The position numbers and the translations under genes are program-made. Below, one piece after another: positions 51,997 to 63,931 of a DNA stretch of 64,000 nt. Numbering within the stretch: position 1 is the first letter of the stretch; each line of letters begins with the position of its first letter. Where the stretch lies: positions 91,798,311 to 91,862,310 of the forward strand of contig OY282560.1 in the NCBI GenBank assembly GCA_958295665.1, written 5' to 3'. The stretch comes from Tipula vernalis. Lineage: Eukaryota; Arthropoda; Insecta; Diptera; Tipulidae. Under the pieces are notes generated by a model. It was not told where the DNA came from and searched no databases. It saw only the letters and a list, made by a program, of their open reading frames with translations.

Positions 51997-54245
51997 AAAC
52001 CTATTGATAGAGGTATCAACCATCGTAATCGGACCATTTTAGATTTTTGCCGCCCAAAAACTTGTGGGCTATAACACAGTTATTTTTCAATAAAATTGAA
52101 TTTTCTAAGAAATGTTTAGAAATAATCGAGCAATCAAAATGAAAATTGTCACAGCAATTACAGGTCCCGAAACCTATTGATAGAGGTATCAACCATCGTA
52201 ATCGGACCATTTTAGATTTTTGCCGCCCAAAAACTTGTGGGCTATAGCACAGTTGATTTTCAATAAAATTGAATTTTCTAAGAAATGTTTAGAAATTATC
52301 GAGCAATCAAAATGAAAATTGTCACAGCAATTACAGGTCCCGAAACCTATTGATAGAGGTATCAACCATCGTAATCGGACCATTTTAGATTTTTGCCGCC
52401 CAAAAACTTGTGGGCTATAGCAGAGTTAATTTTCAATAAAATTGAATTTTCTAAGAAATGTTTAGAAATTATCGAGCAATCAAAATGAAAATTGTCACAG
52501 CAATTACAGGTCCCGAAACCTATTGATAGAGGTATCAACCATCGTAATCGGACCATTTTAGATTTTTGCCGCCCAAAAACTTGTGGGCTATAGCACAGTT
52601 GATTTTCAATAAAATTGAATTTTCTAAGAAATGTTTAGAAATAATCGAGCAATCAAATTGAAAATTGTCACGGCAATTACAGGTCCCGAAACCTATTGAT
52701 TGAGGTATCAACCATCGTAATCGGACCATTTTAGATTTTTGCCGCCCAAAAACTTTTGGGCTATAGCACAGTTGATTTTCAATAAAATTGAATTTTCTAA
52801 GAAATGTTTAGAAATAATCGAGCAATCAAAATGAAAATTGTCACAGCAATTACAGGTCCCGAAACCTATTGATAGAGGTATCAACCATCGTAATCGGACC
52901 ATTTTAGATTTTTGCCGCCCAAAAACTTGTGGGCTATAGCACAGTTGATTTTCAATAAAATTGAATTTTCTAAGAAATGTTTAGAAATTATCGAGCAATC
53001 AAAATGAAAATTGTCACAGCAATTACAGGTCCCGAAACCTATTGATAGAGGTATCAACCATCGTAATCGGACCATTTTAGATTTTTGCCGCCCAAAAACT
53101 TGTGGGCTATAGCAGAGTTAATTTTCAATAAAATTGAATTTTCTAAGAAATGTTTAGAAATTATCGAGCAATCAAAATGAAAATTGTCACAGCAATTACA
53201 GGTCCCGAAACCTATTGATAGAGGTATCAACCATCGTAATCGGACCATTTTAGATTTTTGCCGCCCAAAAACTTGTGGGCTATAGCACAGTTGATTTTCA
53301 ATAAAATTGAATTTTCTAAGAAATGTTTAGAAATAATCGAGCAATCAAAATGAAAATTGTCACAGCAATTACAGGACCCGAAACCTATTGATAGAGGTAT
53401 CAACCATCGTAATCGGACCATTTTAGATTTTTGCCGCCCAAAAACTTGTGGGCTATAGCACAGTTGATTTTCAATAAAATTGAATTTTCTAAGAAATGTT
53501 TAGAAATTATCGAGCAATCAAAATGAAAATTGTCACAGCAATTACAGGTCCCGAAACCTATTGATAGAGGTATCAACCATCGTAATCGGACCATTTTAGA
53601 TTTTTGCCGCCCAAAAACTTGTGGGCTATAGCAGAGTTAATTTTCAATAAAATTGAATTTTCTAAGAAATGTTTAGAAATTATCGAGCAATCAAAATGAA
53701 AATTGTCACAGCAATTACAGGTCCCGAAACCTATTGATAGAGGTATCAACCATCGTAATCGGACCATTTTAGATTTTTGCCGCCCAAAAACTTGTGGGCT
53801 ATAGCACAGTTGATTTTCAATAAAATTGAATTTTCTAAGAAATGTTTAGAAATAATCGAGCAATCAAAATGAAAATTGTCACAGCAATTACAGGACCCGA
53901 AACCTATTGATAGAGGTATCAACCATCGTAATCGGACCATTTTAGATTTTTGCCGCCCAAAAACTTGTGGGCTATAGCACAGTTGATTTTCAATAAAATT
54001 GAATTTTCTAAGAAATGTTTAGAAATTATCGAGCAATCAAAATGAAAATTGTCACAGCAATTACAGGTCCCGAAACCTATTGATAGAGGTATCAACCATC
54101 GTAATCGGACCATTTTAGATTTTTGCCGCCCAAAAACTTGTGGGCTATAGCAGAGTTAATTTTCAATAAAATTGAATTTTCTAAGAAATGTTTAGAAATT
54201 ATCGAGCAATCAAAATGAAAATTGTCACAGCAATTACAGGTCCCG
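51997..54245. repeat. Thirteen-unit period, copy 2
   Basis: N-C-S-R-Q-C-S and two W-C-S trimers. The R unit at 52516 has G86, which I find in only one other R unit, at 54765, also exactly 13 units on. The next block, 54246-55456, begins with the same N-C-S-R-Q, confirming a 13-unit offset between the two. Confidence 0.8.
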
Positions 54246-55456
54246 AAACCTATTGATAGAGGTATCAACCATCGTAATCGGACCATTTTAGATTTTTGCC
54301 GCCCAAAAACTTGTGGGCTATAACACAGTTATTTTTCAATAAAATTGAATTTTCTAAGAAATGTTTAGAAATAATCGAGCAATCAAAATGAAAATTGTCA
54401 CAGCAATTACAGGTCCCGAAACCTATTGATAGAGGTATCAACCATCGTAATCGGACCATTTTAGATTTTTGCCGCCCAAAAACTTGTGGGCTATAGCACA
54501 GTTGATTTTCAATAAAATTGAATTTTCTAAGAAATGTTTAGAAATTATCGAGCAATCAAAATGAAAATTGTCACAGCAATTACAGGTCCCGAAACCTATT
54601 GATAGAGGTATCAACCATCGTAATCGGACCATTTTAGATTTTTGCCGCCCAAAAACTTGTGGGCTATAGCAGAGTTAATTTTCAATAAAATTGAATTTTC
54701 TAAGAAATGTTTAGAAATTATCGAGCAATCAAAATGAAAATTGTCACAGCAATTACAGGTCCCGAAACCTATTGATAGAGGTATCAACCATCGTAATCGG
54801 ACCATTTTAGATTTTTGCCGCCCAAAAACTTGTGGGCTATAGCACAGTTGATTTTCAATAAAATTGAATTTTCTAAGAAATGTTTAGAAATAATCGAGCA
54901 ATCAAATTGAAAATTGTCACGGCAATTACAGGTCCCGAAACCTATTGATTGAGGTATCAACCATCGTAATCGGACCATTTTAGATTTTTGCCGCCCAAAA
55001 ACTTTTGGGCTATAGCACAGTTGATTTTCAATAAAATTGAATTTTCTAAGAAATGTTTAGAAATAATCGAGCAATCAAAATGAAAATTGTCACAGCAATT
55101 ACAGGTCCCGAAACCTATTGATAGAGGTATCAACCATCGTAATCGGACCATTTTAGATTTTTGCCGCCCAAAAACTTGTGGGCTATAGCACAGTTAATTT
55201 TCAATAAAATTGAATTTTCGAAGAAATGTTTAGAAATAATCGAGCAATCAAAATGAAAATTGTCACAGCAATTACAGGTCCCGAAACCTATTGATAGAGG
55301 TATCAACCATCGTAATCGGACCATTTTAGATTTTTGCCGCCCAAAAACTTGTGGGCTATAGCAGAGTTAATTTTCAATAAAATTGAATTTTCTAAGAAAT
55401 GTTTAGAAATTATCGAGCAATCAAAATGAAAATTGTCACAGCAATTACAGGTCCCG
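54246..55456. repeat. Seven-unit block N-C-S-R-Q-F-S
   Basis: The left five units match the start of the 51997 block and the right part matches N-F-R-Q-F-type blocks. It therefore looks like a product of exchange between the two kinds of period in this zone. Confidence 0.7.
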
Positions 55457-58400
55457 AAACCTATTGATAGAGGTATCAACCATCGTAATCGGACCATTTT
55501 AGATTTTTGCCGCCCAAAAACTTGTGGGCTATAACACAGTTATTTTTCAATAAAATTGAATTTTCTAAGAAATGTTTAGAAATAATCGAGCAATCAAAAT
55601 GAAAATTGTCACAGCAATTACAGGTCCCGAAACCTATTGATAGAGGTATCAACCATCGTAATCGGACCATTTTAGATTTTTGCCGCCCAAAAACTTGTGG
55701 GCTATAGCACAGTTAATTTTCAATAAAATTGAATTTTCGAAGAAATGTTTAGAAATAATCGAGCAATCAAAATGAAAATTGTCACAGCAATTACAGGTCC
55801 CGAAACCTATTGATAGAGGTATCAACCATCGTAATCGGACCATTTTAGATTTTTGCCGCCCAAAAACTTGTGGGCTATAGCACAGTTAATTTTCAATAAA
55901 ATTGAATTTTCTAAGAAATGTTTAGAAATAATCGAGCAATCAAATTGAAAATTGTCACGGCAATTACAGGTCCCGAAACCTATTGATTGAGGTATCAACC
56001 ATCGTAATCGGACCATTTTAGATTTTTGCCGCCCAAAAACTTTTGGGCTATAGCACAGTTGATTTTCAATAAAATTGAATTTTCTAAGAAATGTTTAGAA
56101 ATAATCGAGCAATCAAAATGAAAATTGTCACAGCAATTACAGGTCCCGAAACCTATTGATAGAGGTATCAACCATCGTAATCGGACCATTTTAGATTTTT
56201 GCCGCCCAAAAACTTGTGGGCTATAGCACAGTTAATTTTCAATAAAATTGAATTTTCTAAGAAATGTTTAGAAATAATCGAGCAATCAAAATGAAAATTG
56301 TCACAGCAATTACAGGTCCCGAAACCTATTGATAGAGGTATCAACCATCGTAATCGGACCATTTTAGATTTTTGCCGCCCAAAAACTTGTGGGCTATAGC
56401 AGAGTTAATTTTCAATAAAATTGAATTTTCTAAGAAATGTTTAGAAATAATCGAGCAATCAAAATGAAAATTGTCACAGCAATTACAGGTCCCGAAACCT
56501 ATTGATAGAGGTATCAACCATCGTAATCGGACCATTTTAGATTTTTGCCGCCCAAAAACTTGTGGGCTATAGCACAGTTAATTTTCAATAAAATTGAATT
56601 TTCTAAGAAATGTTTAGAAATAATCGAGCAATCAAATTGAAAATTGTCACGGCAATTACAGGTCCCGAAACCTATTGATTGAGGTATCAACCATCGTAAT
56701 CGGACCATTTTAGATTTTTGCCGCCCAAAAACTTTTGGGCTATAGCACAGTTGATTTTCAATAAAATTGAATTTTCTAAGAAATGTTTAGAAATAATCGA
56801 GCAATCAAAATGAAAATTGTCACAGCAATTACAGGTCCCGAAACCTATTGATAAAGGTATCAACCATCGTAATCGGACCATTTTAGATTTTTGCCGCCCA
56901 AAAACTTGTGGGCTATAGCACAGTTAATTTTCAATAAAATTGAATTTTCTAAGAAATGTTTAGAAATAATCGAGCAATCAAATTGAAAATTGTCACGGCA
57001 ATTACAGGTCCCGAAACCTATTGATAGAGGTATCAACCATCGTAATCGGACCATTTTAGATTTTTGCCGCCCAAAAACTTGTGGGCTATAGCACAGTTGA
57101 TTTTCAATAAAATTGAATTTTCGAAGAAATGTTTAGAAATTATCGAGCAATCAAAATGAAAATTGTCACTGCAATTACAGGTCCCGAAACCTATTGATAG
57201 AGGTATCAACCATCGTAATCGGACCATTTTAGATTTTTGCCGCCCAAAAACTTGTGGGCTATAGCAGAGTTAATTTTCAATAAAATTGAATTTTCTAAGA
57301 AATGTTTAGAAATAATCGAGCAATCAAAATGAAAATTGTCACAGCAATTACAGGTCCCGAAACCTATTGATAGAGGTATCAACCATCGTAATCGGACCAT
57401 TTTAGATTTTTGCCGCCCAAAAACTTGTGGGCTATAGCACAGTTAATTTTCAATAAAATTGAATTTTCGAAGAAATGTTTAGAAATAATCGAGCAATCAA
57501 AATGAAAATTGTCACAGCAATTACAGGTCCCGAAACCTATTGATAGAGGTATCAACCATCGTAATCGGACCATTTTAGATTTTTGCCGCCCAAAAACTTG
57601 TGGGCTATAGCACAGTTGATTTTCAATAAAATTGAATTTTCTAAGAAATGTTTAGAAATAATCGAGCAATCAAAATGAAAATTGTCACAGCAATTACAGG
57701 TCCCGAAACCTATTGATAGAGGTATCAACCATCGTAATCGGACCATTTTAGATTTTTGCCGCCCAAAAACTTGTGGGCTATAGCACAGTTGATTTTCAAT
57801 AAAATTGAATTTTCGAAGAAATGTTTAGAAATTATCGAGCAATCAAAATGAAAATTGTCACAGCAATTACAGGTCCCGAAACCTATTGATAGAGGTATCA
57901 ACCATCGTAATCGGACCATTTTAGATTTTTGCCGCCCAAAAACTTGTGGGCTATAGCAGAGTTAATTTTCAATAAAATTGAATTTTCTAAGAAATGTTTA
58001 GAAATAATCGAGCAATCAAAATGAAAATTGTCACAGCAATTACAGGTCCCGAAACCTATTGATAGAGGTATCAACCATCGTAATCGGACCATTTTAGATT
58101 TTTGCCGCCCAAAAACTTGTGGGCTATAGCAGAGTTAATTTTCAATAAAATTGAATTTTCGAAGAAATGTTTAGAAATAATCGAGCAATCAAAATGAAAA
58201 TTGTCACAGCAATTACAGGTCCCGAAACCTATTGATAGAGGTATCAACCATCGTAATCGGACCATTTTAGATTTTTGCCGCCCAAAAACTTGTGGGCTAT
58301 AGCACAGTTAATTTTCAATAAAATTGAATTTTCTAAGAAATGTTTAGAAATAATCGAGCAATCAAAATGAAAATTGTCACAGCAATTACAGGTCCCGAAA

Positions 58401-59781
58401 CCTATTGATAGAGGTATCAACCATCGTAATCGGACCATTTTAGATTTTTGCCGCCCAAAAACTTGTGGGCTATAGCACAGTTAATTTTCAATAAAATTGA
58501 ATTTTCTAAGAAATGTTTAGAAATAATCGAGCAATCAAAATGAAAATTGTCACAGCAATTACAGGTCCCGAAACCTATTGATAGAGGTATCAACCATCGT
58601 AATCGGACCATTTTAGATTTTTGCCGCCCAAAAACTTGTGGGCTATAGCAGAGTTAATTTTCAATAAAATTGAATTTTCTAAGAAATGTTTAGAAATTAT
58701 CGAGCAATCAAAATGAAAATTGTCACAGCAATTACAGGTCCCGAAACCTATTGATAGAGGTATCAACCATCGTAATCGGACCATTTTAGATTTTTGCCGC
58801 CCAAAAACTTGTGGGCTATAGCACAGTTGATTTTCAATAAAATTGAATTTTCTAAGAAATGTTTAGAAATAATCGAGCAATCAAAATGAAAATTGTCACA
58901 GCAATTACAGGTCCCGAAACCTATTGATAGAGGAATCAACCATCGTAATCGGACCATTTTAGATTTTTGCCGCCCAAAAACTTGTGGGCTATAGCACAGT
59001 TGATTTTCAATAAAATTGAATTTTCTAAGAAATGTTTAGAAATTATCGAGCAATCAAAATGAAAATTGTCACAGCAATTACAGGTCCCGAAACCTATTGA
59101 TAGAGGTATCAACCATCGTAATCGGACCATTTTAGATTTTTGCCGCCCAAAAACTTGTGGGCTATAGCAGAGTTAATTTTCAATAAAATTGAATTTTCTA
59201 AGAAATGTTTAGAAATAATCGAGCAATCAAAATGAAAATTGTCACAGCAATTACAGGTCCCGAAACCTATTGATAGAGGTATCAACCATCGTAATCGGAC
59301 CATTTTAGATTTTTGCCGCCCAAAAACTTGTGGGCTATAGCACAGTTAATTTTCAATAAAATTGAATTTTCTAAGAAATGTTTAGAAATAATCGAGCAAT
59401 CAAATTGAAAATAGTCACAGCAATTACAGGTCCCGAAACCTATTGATAGAGGTATCAACCATCGTAATCGGACCATTTTAGATTTTTGCCGCCCAAAAAC
59501 TTGTGGGCTATAGCACAGTTGATTTTCAATAAAATTGAATTTTCGAAGAAATGTTTAGAAATTATCGAGCAATCAAAATGAAAATTGTCACAGCAATTAC
59601 AGGTCCCGAAACCTATTGATAGAGGTATCAACCATCGTAATCGGACCATTTTAGATTTTTGCCGCCCAAAAACTTGTGGGCTATAGCAGAGTTAATTTTC
59701 AATAAAATTGAATTTTCTAAGAAATGTTTAGAAATTATCGAGCAATCAAAATGAAAATTGTCACAGCAATTACAGGTCCCG
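55457..59781. repeat. Twenty-five-unit segment beginning N-F-R-Q, copy 1
   Basis: Twenty-five monomers (4325 bp). The first thirteen, N-F-R-Q-C-S-R-Q-R-F-S-F-C, are repeated by class from 59782, apart from one changed S unit. The remaining twelve, including a Y-F pair at 59263, are not found after 59782+2249, so the repeat is of the first half only. Confidence 0.78.
56495..57705. repeat. Seven-unit block R-Q-R-F-S-F-C, copy 1
   Basis: The first R is followed by a unit starting TTGATTGAGG, the usual R-Q junction. The second R (56841) has T143 and G157 but is followed by a normal TTGATAGAGG. Its F unit at 57014 has GTCACTGC, a rare spacer base shared only with the F unit at 63067. Confidence 0.82.
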
Positions 59782-60819
59782 AAACCTATTGATAGAGGTA
59801 TCAACCATCGTAATCGGACCATTTTAGATTTTTGCCGCCCAAAAACTTGTGGGCTATAACACAGTTATTTTTCAATAAAATTGAATTTTCTAAGAAATGT
59901 TTAGAAATAATCGAGCAATCAAAATGAAAATTGTCACAGCAATTACAGGTCCCGAAACCTATTGATAGAGGTATCAACCATCGTAATCGGACCATTTTAG
60001 ATTTTTGCCGCCCAAAAACTTGTGGGCTATAGCACAGTTAATTTTCAATAAAATTGAATTTTCGAAGAAATGTTTAGAAATAATCGAGCAATCAAAATGA
60101 AAATTGTCACAGCAATTACAGGTCCCGAAACCTATTGATAGAGGTATCAACCATCGTAATCGGACCATTTTAGATTTTTGCCGCCCAAAAACTTGTGGGC
60201 TATAGCACAGTTAATTTTCAATAAAATTGAATTTTCTAAGAAATGTTTAAAAATAATCGAGCAATCAAATTGAAAATTGTCACGGCAATTACAGGTCCCG
60301 AAACCTATTGATTGAGGTATCAACCATCGTAATCGGACCATTTTAGATTTTTGCCGCCCAAAAACTTTTGGGCTATAGCACAGTTGATTTTCAATAAAAT
60401 TGAATTTTCTAAGAAATGTTTAGAAATAATCGAGCAATCAAAATGAAAATTGTCACAGCAATTACAGGTCCCGAAACCTATTGATAGAGGTATCAACCAT
60501 CGTAATCGGACCATTTTAGATTTTTGCCGCCCAAAAACTTGTGGGCTATAGCACAGTTAATTTTCAATAAAATTGAATTTTCTAAGAAATGTTTAGAAAT
60601 AATCGAGCAATCAAAATGAAAATTGTCACAGCAATTACAGGTCCCGAAACCTATTGATAGAGGTATCAACCATCGTAATCGGACCATTTTAGATTTTTGC
60701 CGCCCAAAAACTTGTGGGCTATAGCAGAGTTAATTTTCAATAAAATTGAATTTTCTAAGAAATGTTTAGAAATAATCGAGCAATCAAAATGAAAATTGTC
60801 ACAGCAATTACAGGTCCCG

Positions 60820-62030
60820 AAACCTATTGATAGAGGTATCAACCATCGTAATCGGACCATTTTAGATTTTTGCCGCCCAAAAACTTGTGGGCTATAGCAC
60901 AGTTAATTTTCAATAAAATTGAATTTTCTAAGAAATGTTTAGAAATAATCGAGCAATCAAATTGAAAATTGTCACGGCAATTACAGGTCCCGAAACCTAT
61001 TGATTGAGGTATCAACCATCGTAATCGGACCATTTTAGATTTTTGCCGCCCAAAAACTTTTGGGCTATAGCACAGTTGATTTTCAATAAAATTGAATTTT
61101 CTAAGAAATGTTTAGAAATAATCGAGCAATCAAAATGAAAATTGTCACAGCAATTACAGGTCCCGAAACCTATTGATAGAGGTATCAACCATCGTAATCG
61201 GACCATTTTAGATTTTTGCCGCCCAAAAACTTGTGGGCTATAGCACAGTTAATTTTCAATAAAATTGAATTTTCTAAGAAATGTTTAGAAATAATCGAGC
61301 AATCAAATTGAAAATTGTCACGGCAATTACAGGTCCCGAAACCTATTGATAGAGGTATCAACCATCGTAATCGGACCATTTTAGATTTTTGCCGCCCAAA
61401 AACTTGTGGGCTATAGCACAGTTGATTTTCAATAAAATTGAATTTTCGAAGAAATGTTTAGAAATTATCGAGCAATCAAAATGAAAATTGTCACAGCAAT
61501 TACAGGTCCCGAAACCTATTGATAGAGGTATCAACCATCGTAATCGGACCATTTTAGATTTTTGCCGCCCAAAAACTTGTGGGCTATATCAGAGTTAATT
61601 TTCAATAAAATTGAATTTTCTAAGAAATGTTTAGAAATAATCGAGCAATCAAAATGAAAATTGTCACAGCAATTACAGGTCCCGAAACCTATTGATAGAG
61701 GTATCAACCATCGTAATCGGACCATTTTAGATTTTTGCCGCCCAAAAACTTGTGGGCTATAGCACAGTTAATTTTCAATAAAATTGAATTTTCGAAGAAA
61801 TGTTTAGAAATAATCGAGCAATCAAAATGAAAATTGTCACAGCAATTACAGGTCCCGAAACCTATTGATAGAGGTATCAACCATCGTAATCGGACCATTT
61901 TAGATTTTTGCCGCCCAAAAACTTGTGGGCTATAGCACAGTTGATTTTCAATAAAATTGAATTTTCTAAGAAATGTTTAGAAATAATCGAGCAATCAAAA
62001 TGAAAATTGTCACAGCAATTACAGGTCCCG
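60820..62030. repeat. Seven-unit block R-Q-R-F-S-F-C, copy 2
   Basis: Same order as 56495-57705, 25 units later. The F unit at 61339 has the common GTCACAGC and not the GTCACTGC of copies 1 and 3. The fifth unit carries the unique T78. Confidence 0.82.
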
Positions 62031-62549
62031 AAACCTATTGATAGAGGTATCAACCATCGTAATCGGACCATTTTAGATTTTTGCCGCCCAAAAACTTGTG
62101 GGCTATAGCACAGTTGATTTTCAATAACATTGAATTTTCGAAGAAATGTTTAGAAATTATCGAGCAATCAAAATGAAAATTGTCACAGCAATTACAGGTC
62201 CCGAAACCTATTGATAGAGGTATCAACCATCGTAATCGGACCATTTTAGATTTTTGCCGCCCAAAAACTTGTGGGCTATAGCACAGTTAATTTTCAATAA
62301 AATTGAATTTTCTAAGAAATGTTTAGAAATAATCGAGCAATCAAAATGAAAATTGTCACAGCAATTACAGGTCCCGAAACCTATTGATAGAGGTATCAAC
62401 CATCGTAATCGGACCATTTTAGATTTTTGCCGCCCAAAAACTTGTGGGCTATAGCAGAGTTAATTTTCAATAAAATTGAATTTTCTAAGAAATGTTTAGA
62501 AATAATCGAGCAATCAAAATGAAAATTGTCACAGCAATTACAGGTCCCG

Positions 62550-62720
62550 AAACCTATTGATAGAGGTATCAACCATCGTAATCGGACCATTTTAGATTTT
62601 TGCCGCCAAAAACTTGTGGGCTATAGCACAGTTAATTTTCAATAAATTGAATTTTCTAAGAAATGTTTAGAAATAATCGAGCAATCAAATTGAAAATTGT
62701 CACGGCAATTACAGGTCCCG
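62550..62720. repeat. 171-bp class R monomer with two one-base deletions
   Basis: One C is missing from the C3A5 run and one A from CAATAAAATTG, which reads CAATAAATTG near 62645. It otherwise has T143 and G157 and is followed by a Q unit, as other R units are. Confidence 0.88.
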
Positions 62721-63758
62721 AAACCTATTGATTGAGGTATCAACCATCGTAATCGGACCATTTTAGATTTTTGCCGCCCAAAAACTTTTGGGCTATAGCA
62801 CAGTTGATTTTCAATAAAATTGAATTTTCTAAGAAATGTTTAGAAATAATCGAGCAATCAAAATGAAAATTGTCACAGCAATTACAGGTCCCGAAACCTA
62901 TTGATAGAGGTATCAACCATCGTAATCGGACCATTTTAGATTTTTGCCGCCCAAAAACTTGTGGGCTATAGCACAGTTAATTTTCAATAAAATTGAATTT
63001 TCTAAGAAATGTTTAGAAATAATCGAGCAATCAAATTGAAAATTGTCACGGCAATTACAGGTCCCGAAACCTATTGATAGAGGTATCAACCATCGTAATC
63101 GGACCATTTTAGATTTTTGCCGCCCAAAAACTTGTGGGCTATAGCACAGTTGATTTTCAATAAAATTGAATTTTCGAAGAAATGTTTAGAAATTATCGAG
63201 CAATCAAAATGAAAATTGTCACTGCAATTACAGGTCCCGAAACCTATTGATAGAGGTATCAACCATCGTAATCGGACCATTTTAGATTTTTGCCGCCCAA
63301 AAACTTGTGGGCTATAGCAGAGTTAATTTTCAATAAAATTGAATTTTCTAAGAAATGTTTAGAAATAATCGAGCAATCAAAATGAAAATTGTCACAGCAA
63401 TTACAGGTCCCGAAACCTATTGATAGAGGTATCAACCATTGTAATCGGACCATTTTAGATTTTTGCCGCCCAAAAACTTGTGGGCTATAGCACAGTTAAT
63501 TTTCAATAAAATTGAATTTTCGAAGAAATGTTTAGAAATAATCGAGCAATCAAAATGAAAATTGTCACAGCAATTACAGGTCCCGAAACCTATTGATAGA
63601 GGTATCAACCATCGTAATCGGACCATTTTAGATTTTTGCCGCCCAAAAACTTGTGGGCTATAGCACAGTTGATTTTCAATAAAATTGAATTTTCTAAGAA
63701 ATGTTTAGAAATAATCGAGCAATCAAAATGAAAATTGTCACAGCAATTACAGGTCCCG
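62550..63758. repeat. Seven-unit block R-Q-R-F-S-F-C, copy 3
   Basis: Same order again, 1209 bp because its first unit is 171 bp. Its F unit at 63067 has GTCACTGC near 63222, as in copy 1. The F unit starting 63413 has the private base in CCATTGTAATC near 63440. Confidence 0.82.
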
Positions 63759-63931
63759 AAACCTATTGATAGAGGTATCAACCATCGTAATCGGACCATT
63801 TTAGATTTTTGCCGCCCAAAAACTTGTGGGCTATAGCACAGTTGATTTTCAATAAAATTGAATTTTCTAAGAAATGTTTAGAAATTATCGAGCAATCAAA
63901 ATGAAAATTGTCACAGCAATTACAGGTCCCG

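Larger units (their letters stand above)
47672..55456. repeat. Array zone 6: W-C-S trimers and N-F-R-Q blocks
   Basis: Forty-five monomers. W units (A169, CAGGACCCG) start at 47672, 49402, 49921, 53208 and 53727 and are found nowhere else. Each is followed by C (G86, T128) and S (T128), making a 519-bp trimer. N units start at 48191, 50440, 51651, 51997 and 54246. R-Q pairs start at 48537, 50786, 52516 and 54765. Classes Y, M, P and V are absent. This is the most regular part of the window and probably the most recently reorganised. Confidence 0.88.
59782..63931. repeat. Segment beginning N-F-R-Q, copy 2, with internal ten-unit repeat
   Basis: Starts N-F-R-Q-C-S like 55457. From 60820 the order R-Q-R-F-S-F-C-M-C-S is followed at 62550 by R-Q-R-F-S-F-C-C, a ten-unit period. 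The S unit at 61512 has T78 (CTATATCAGAG), the only T at that site in the window. The M unit at 62031 is the only M after 33215. Confidence 0.8.
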
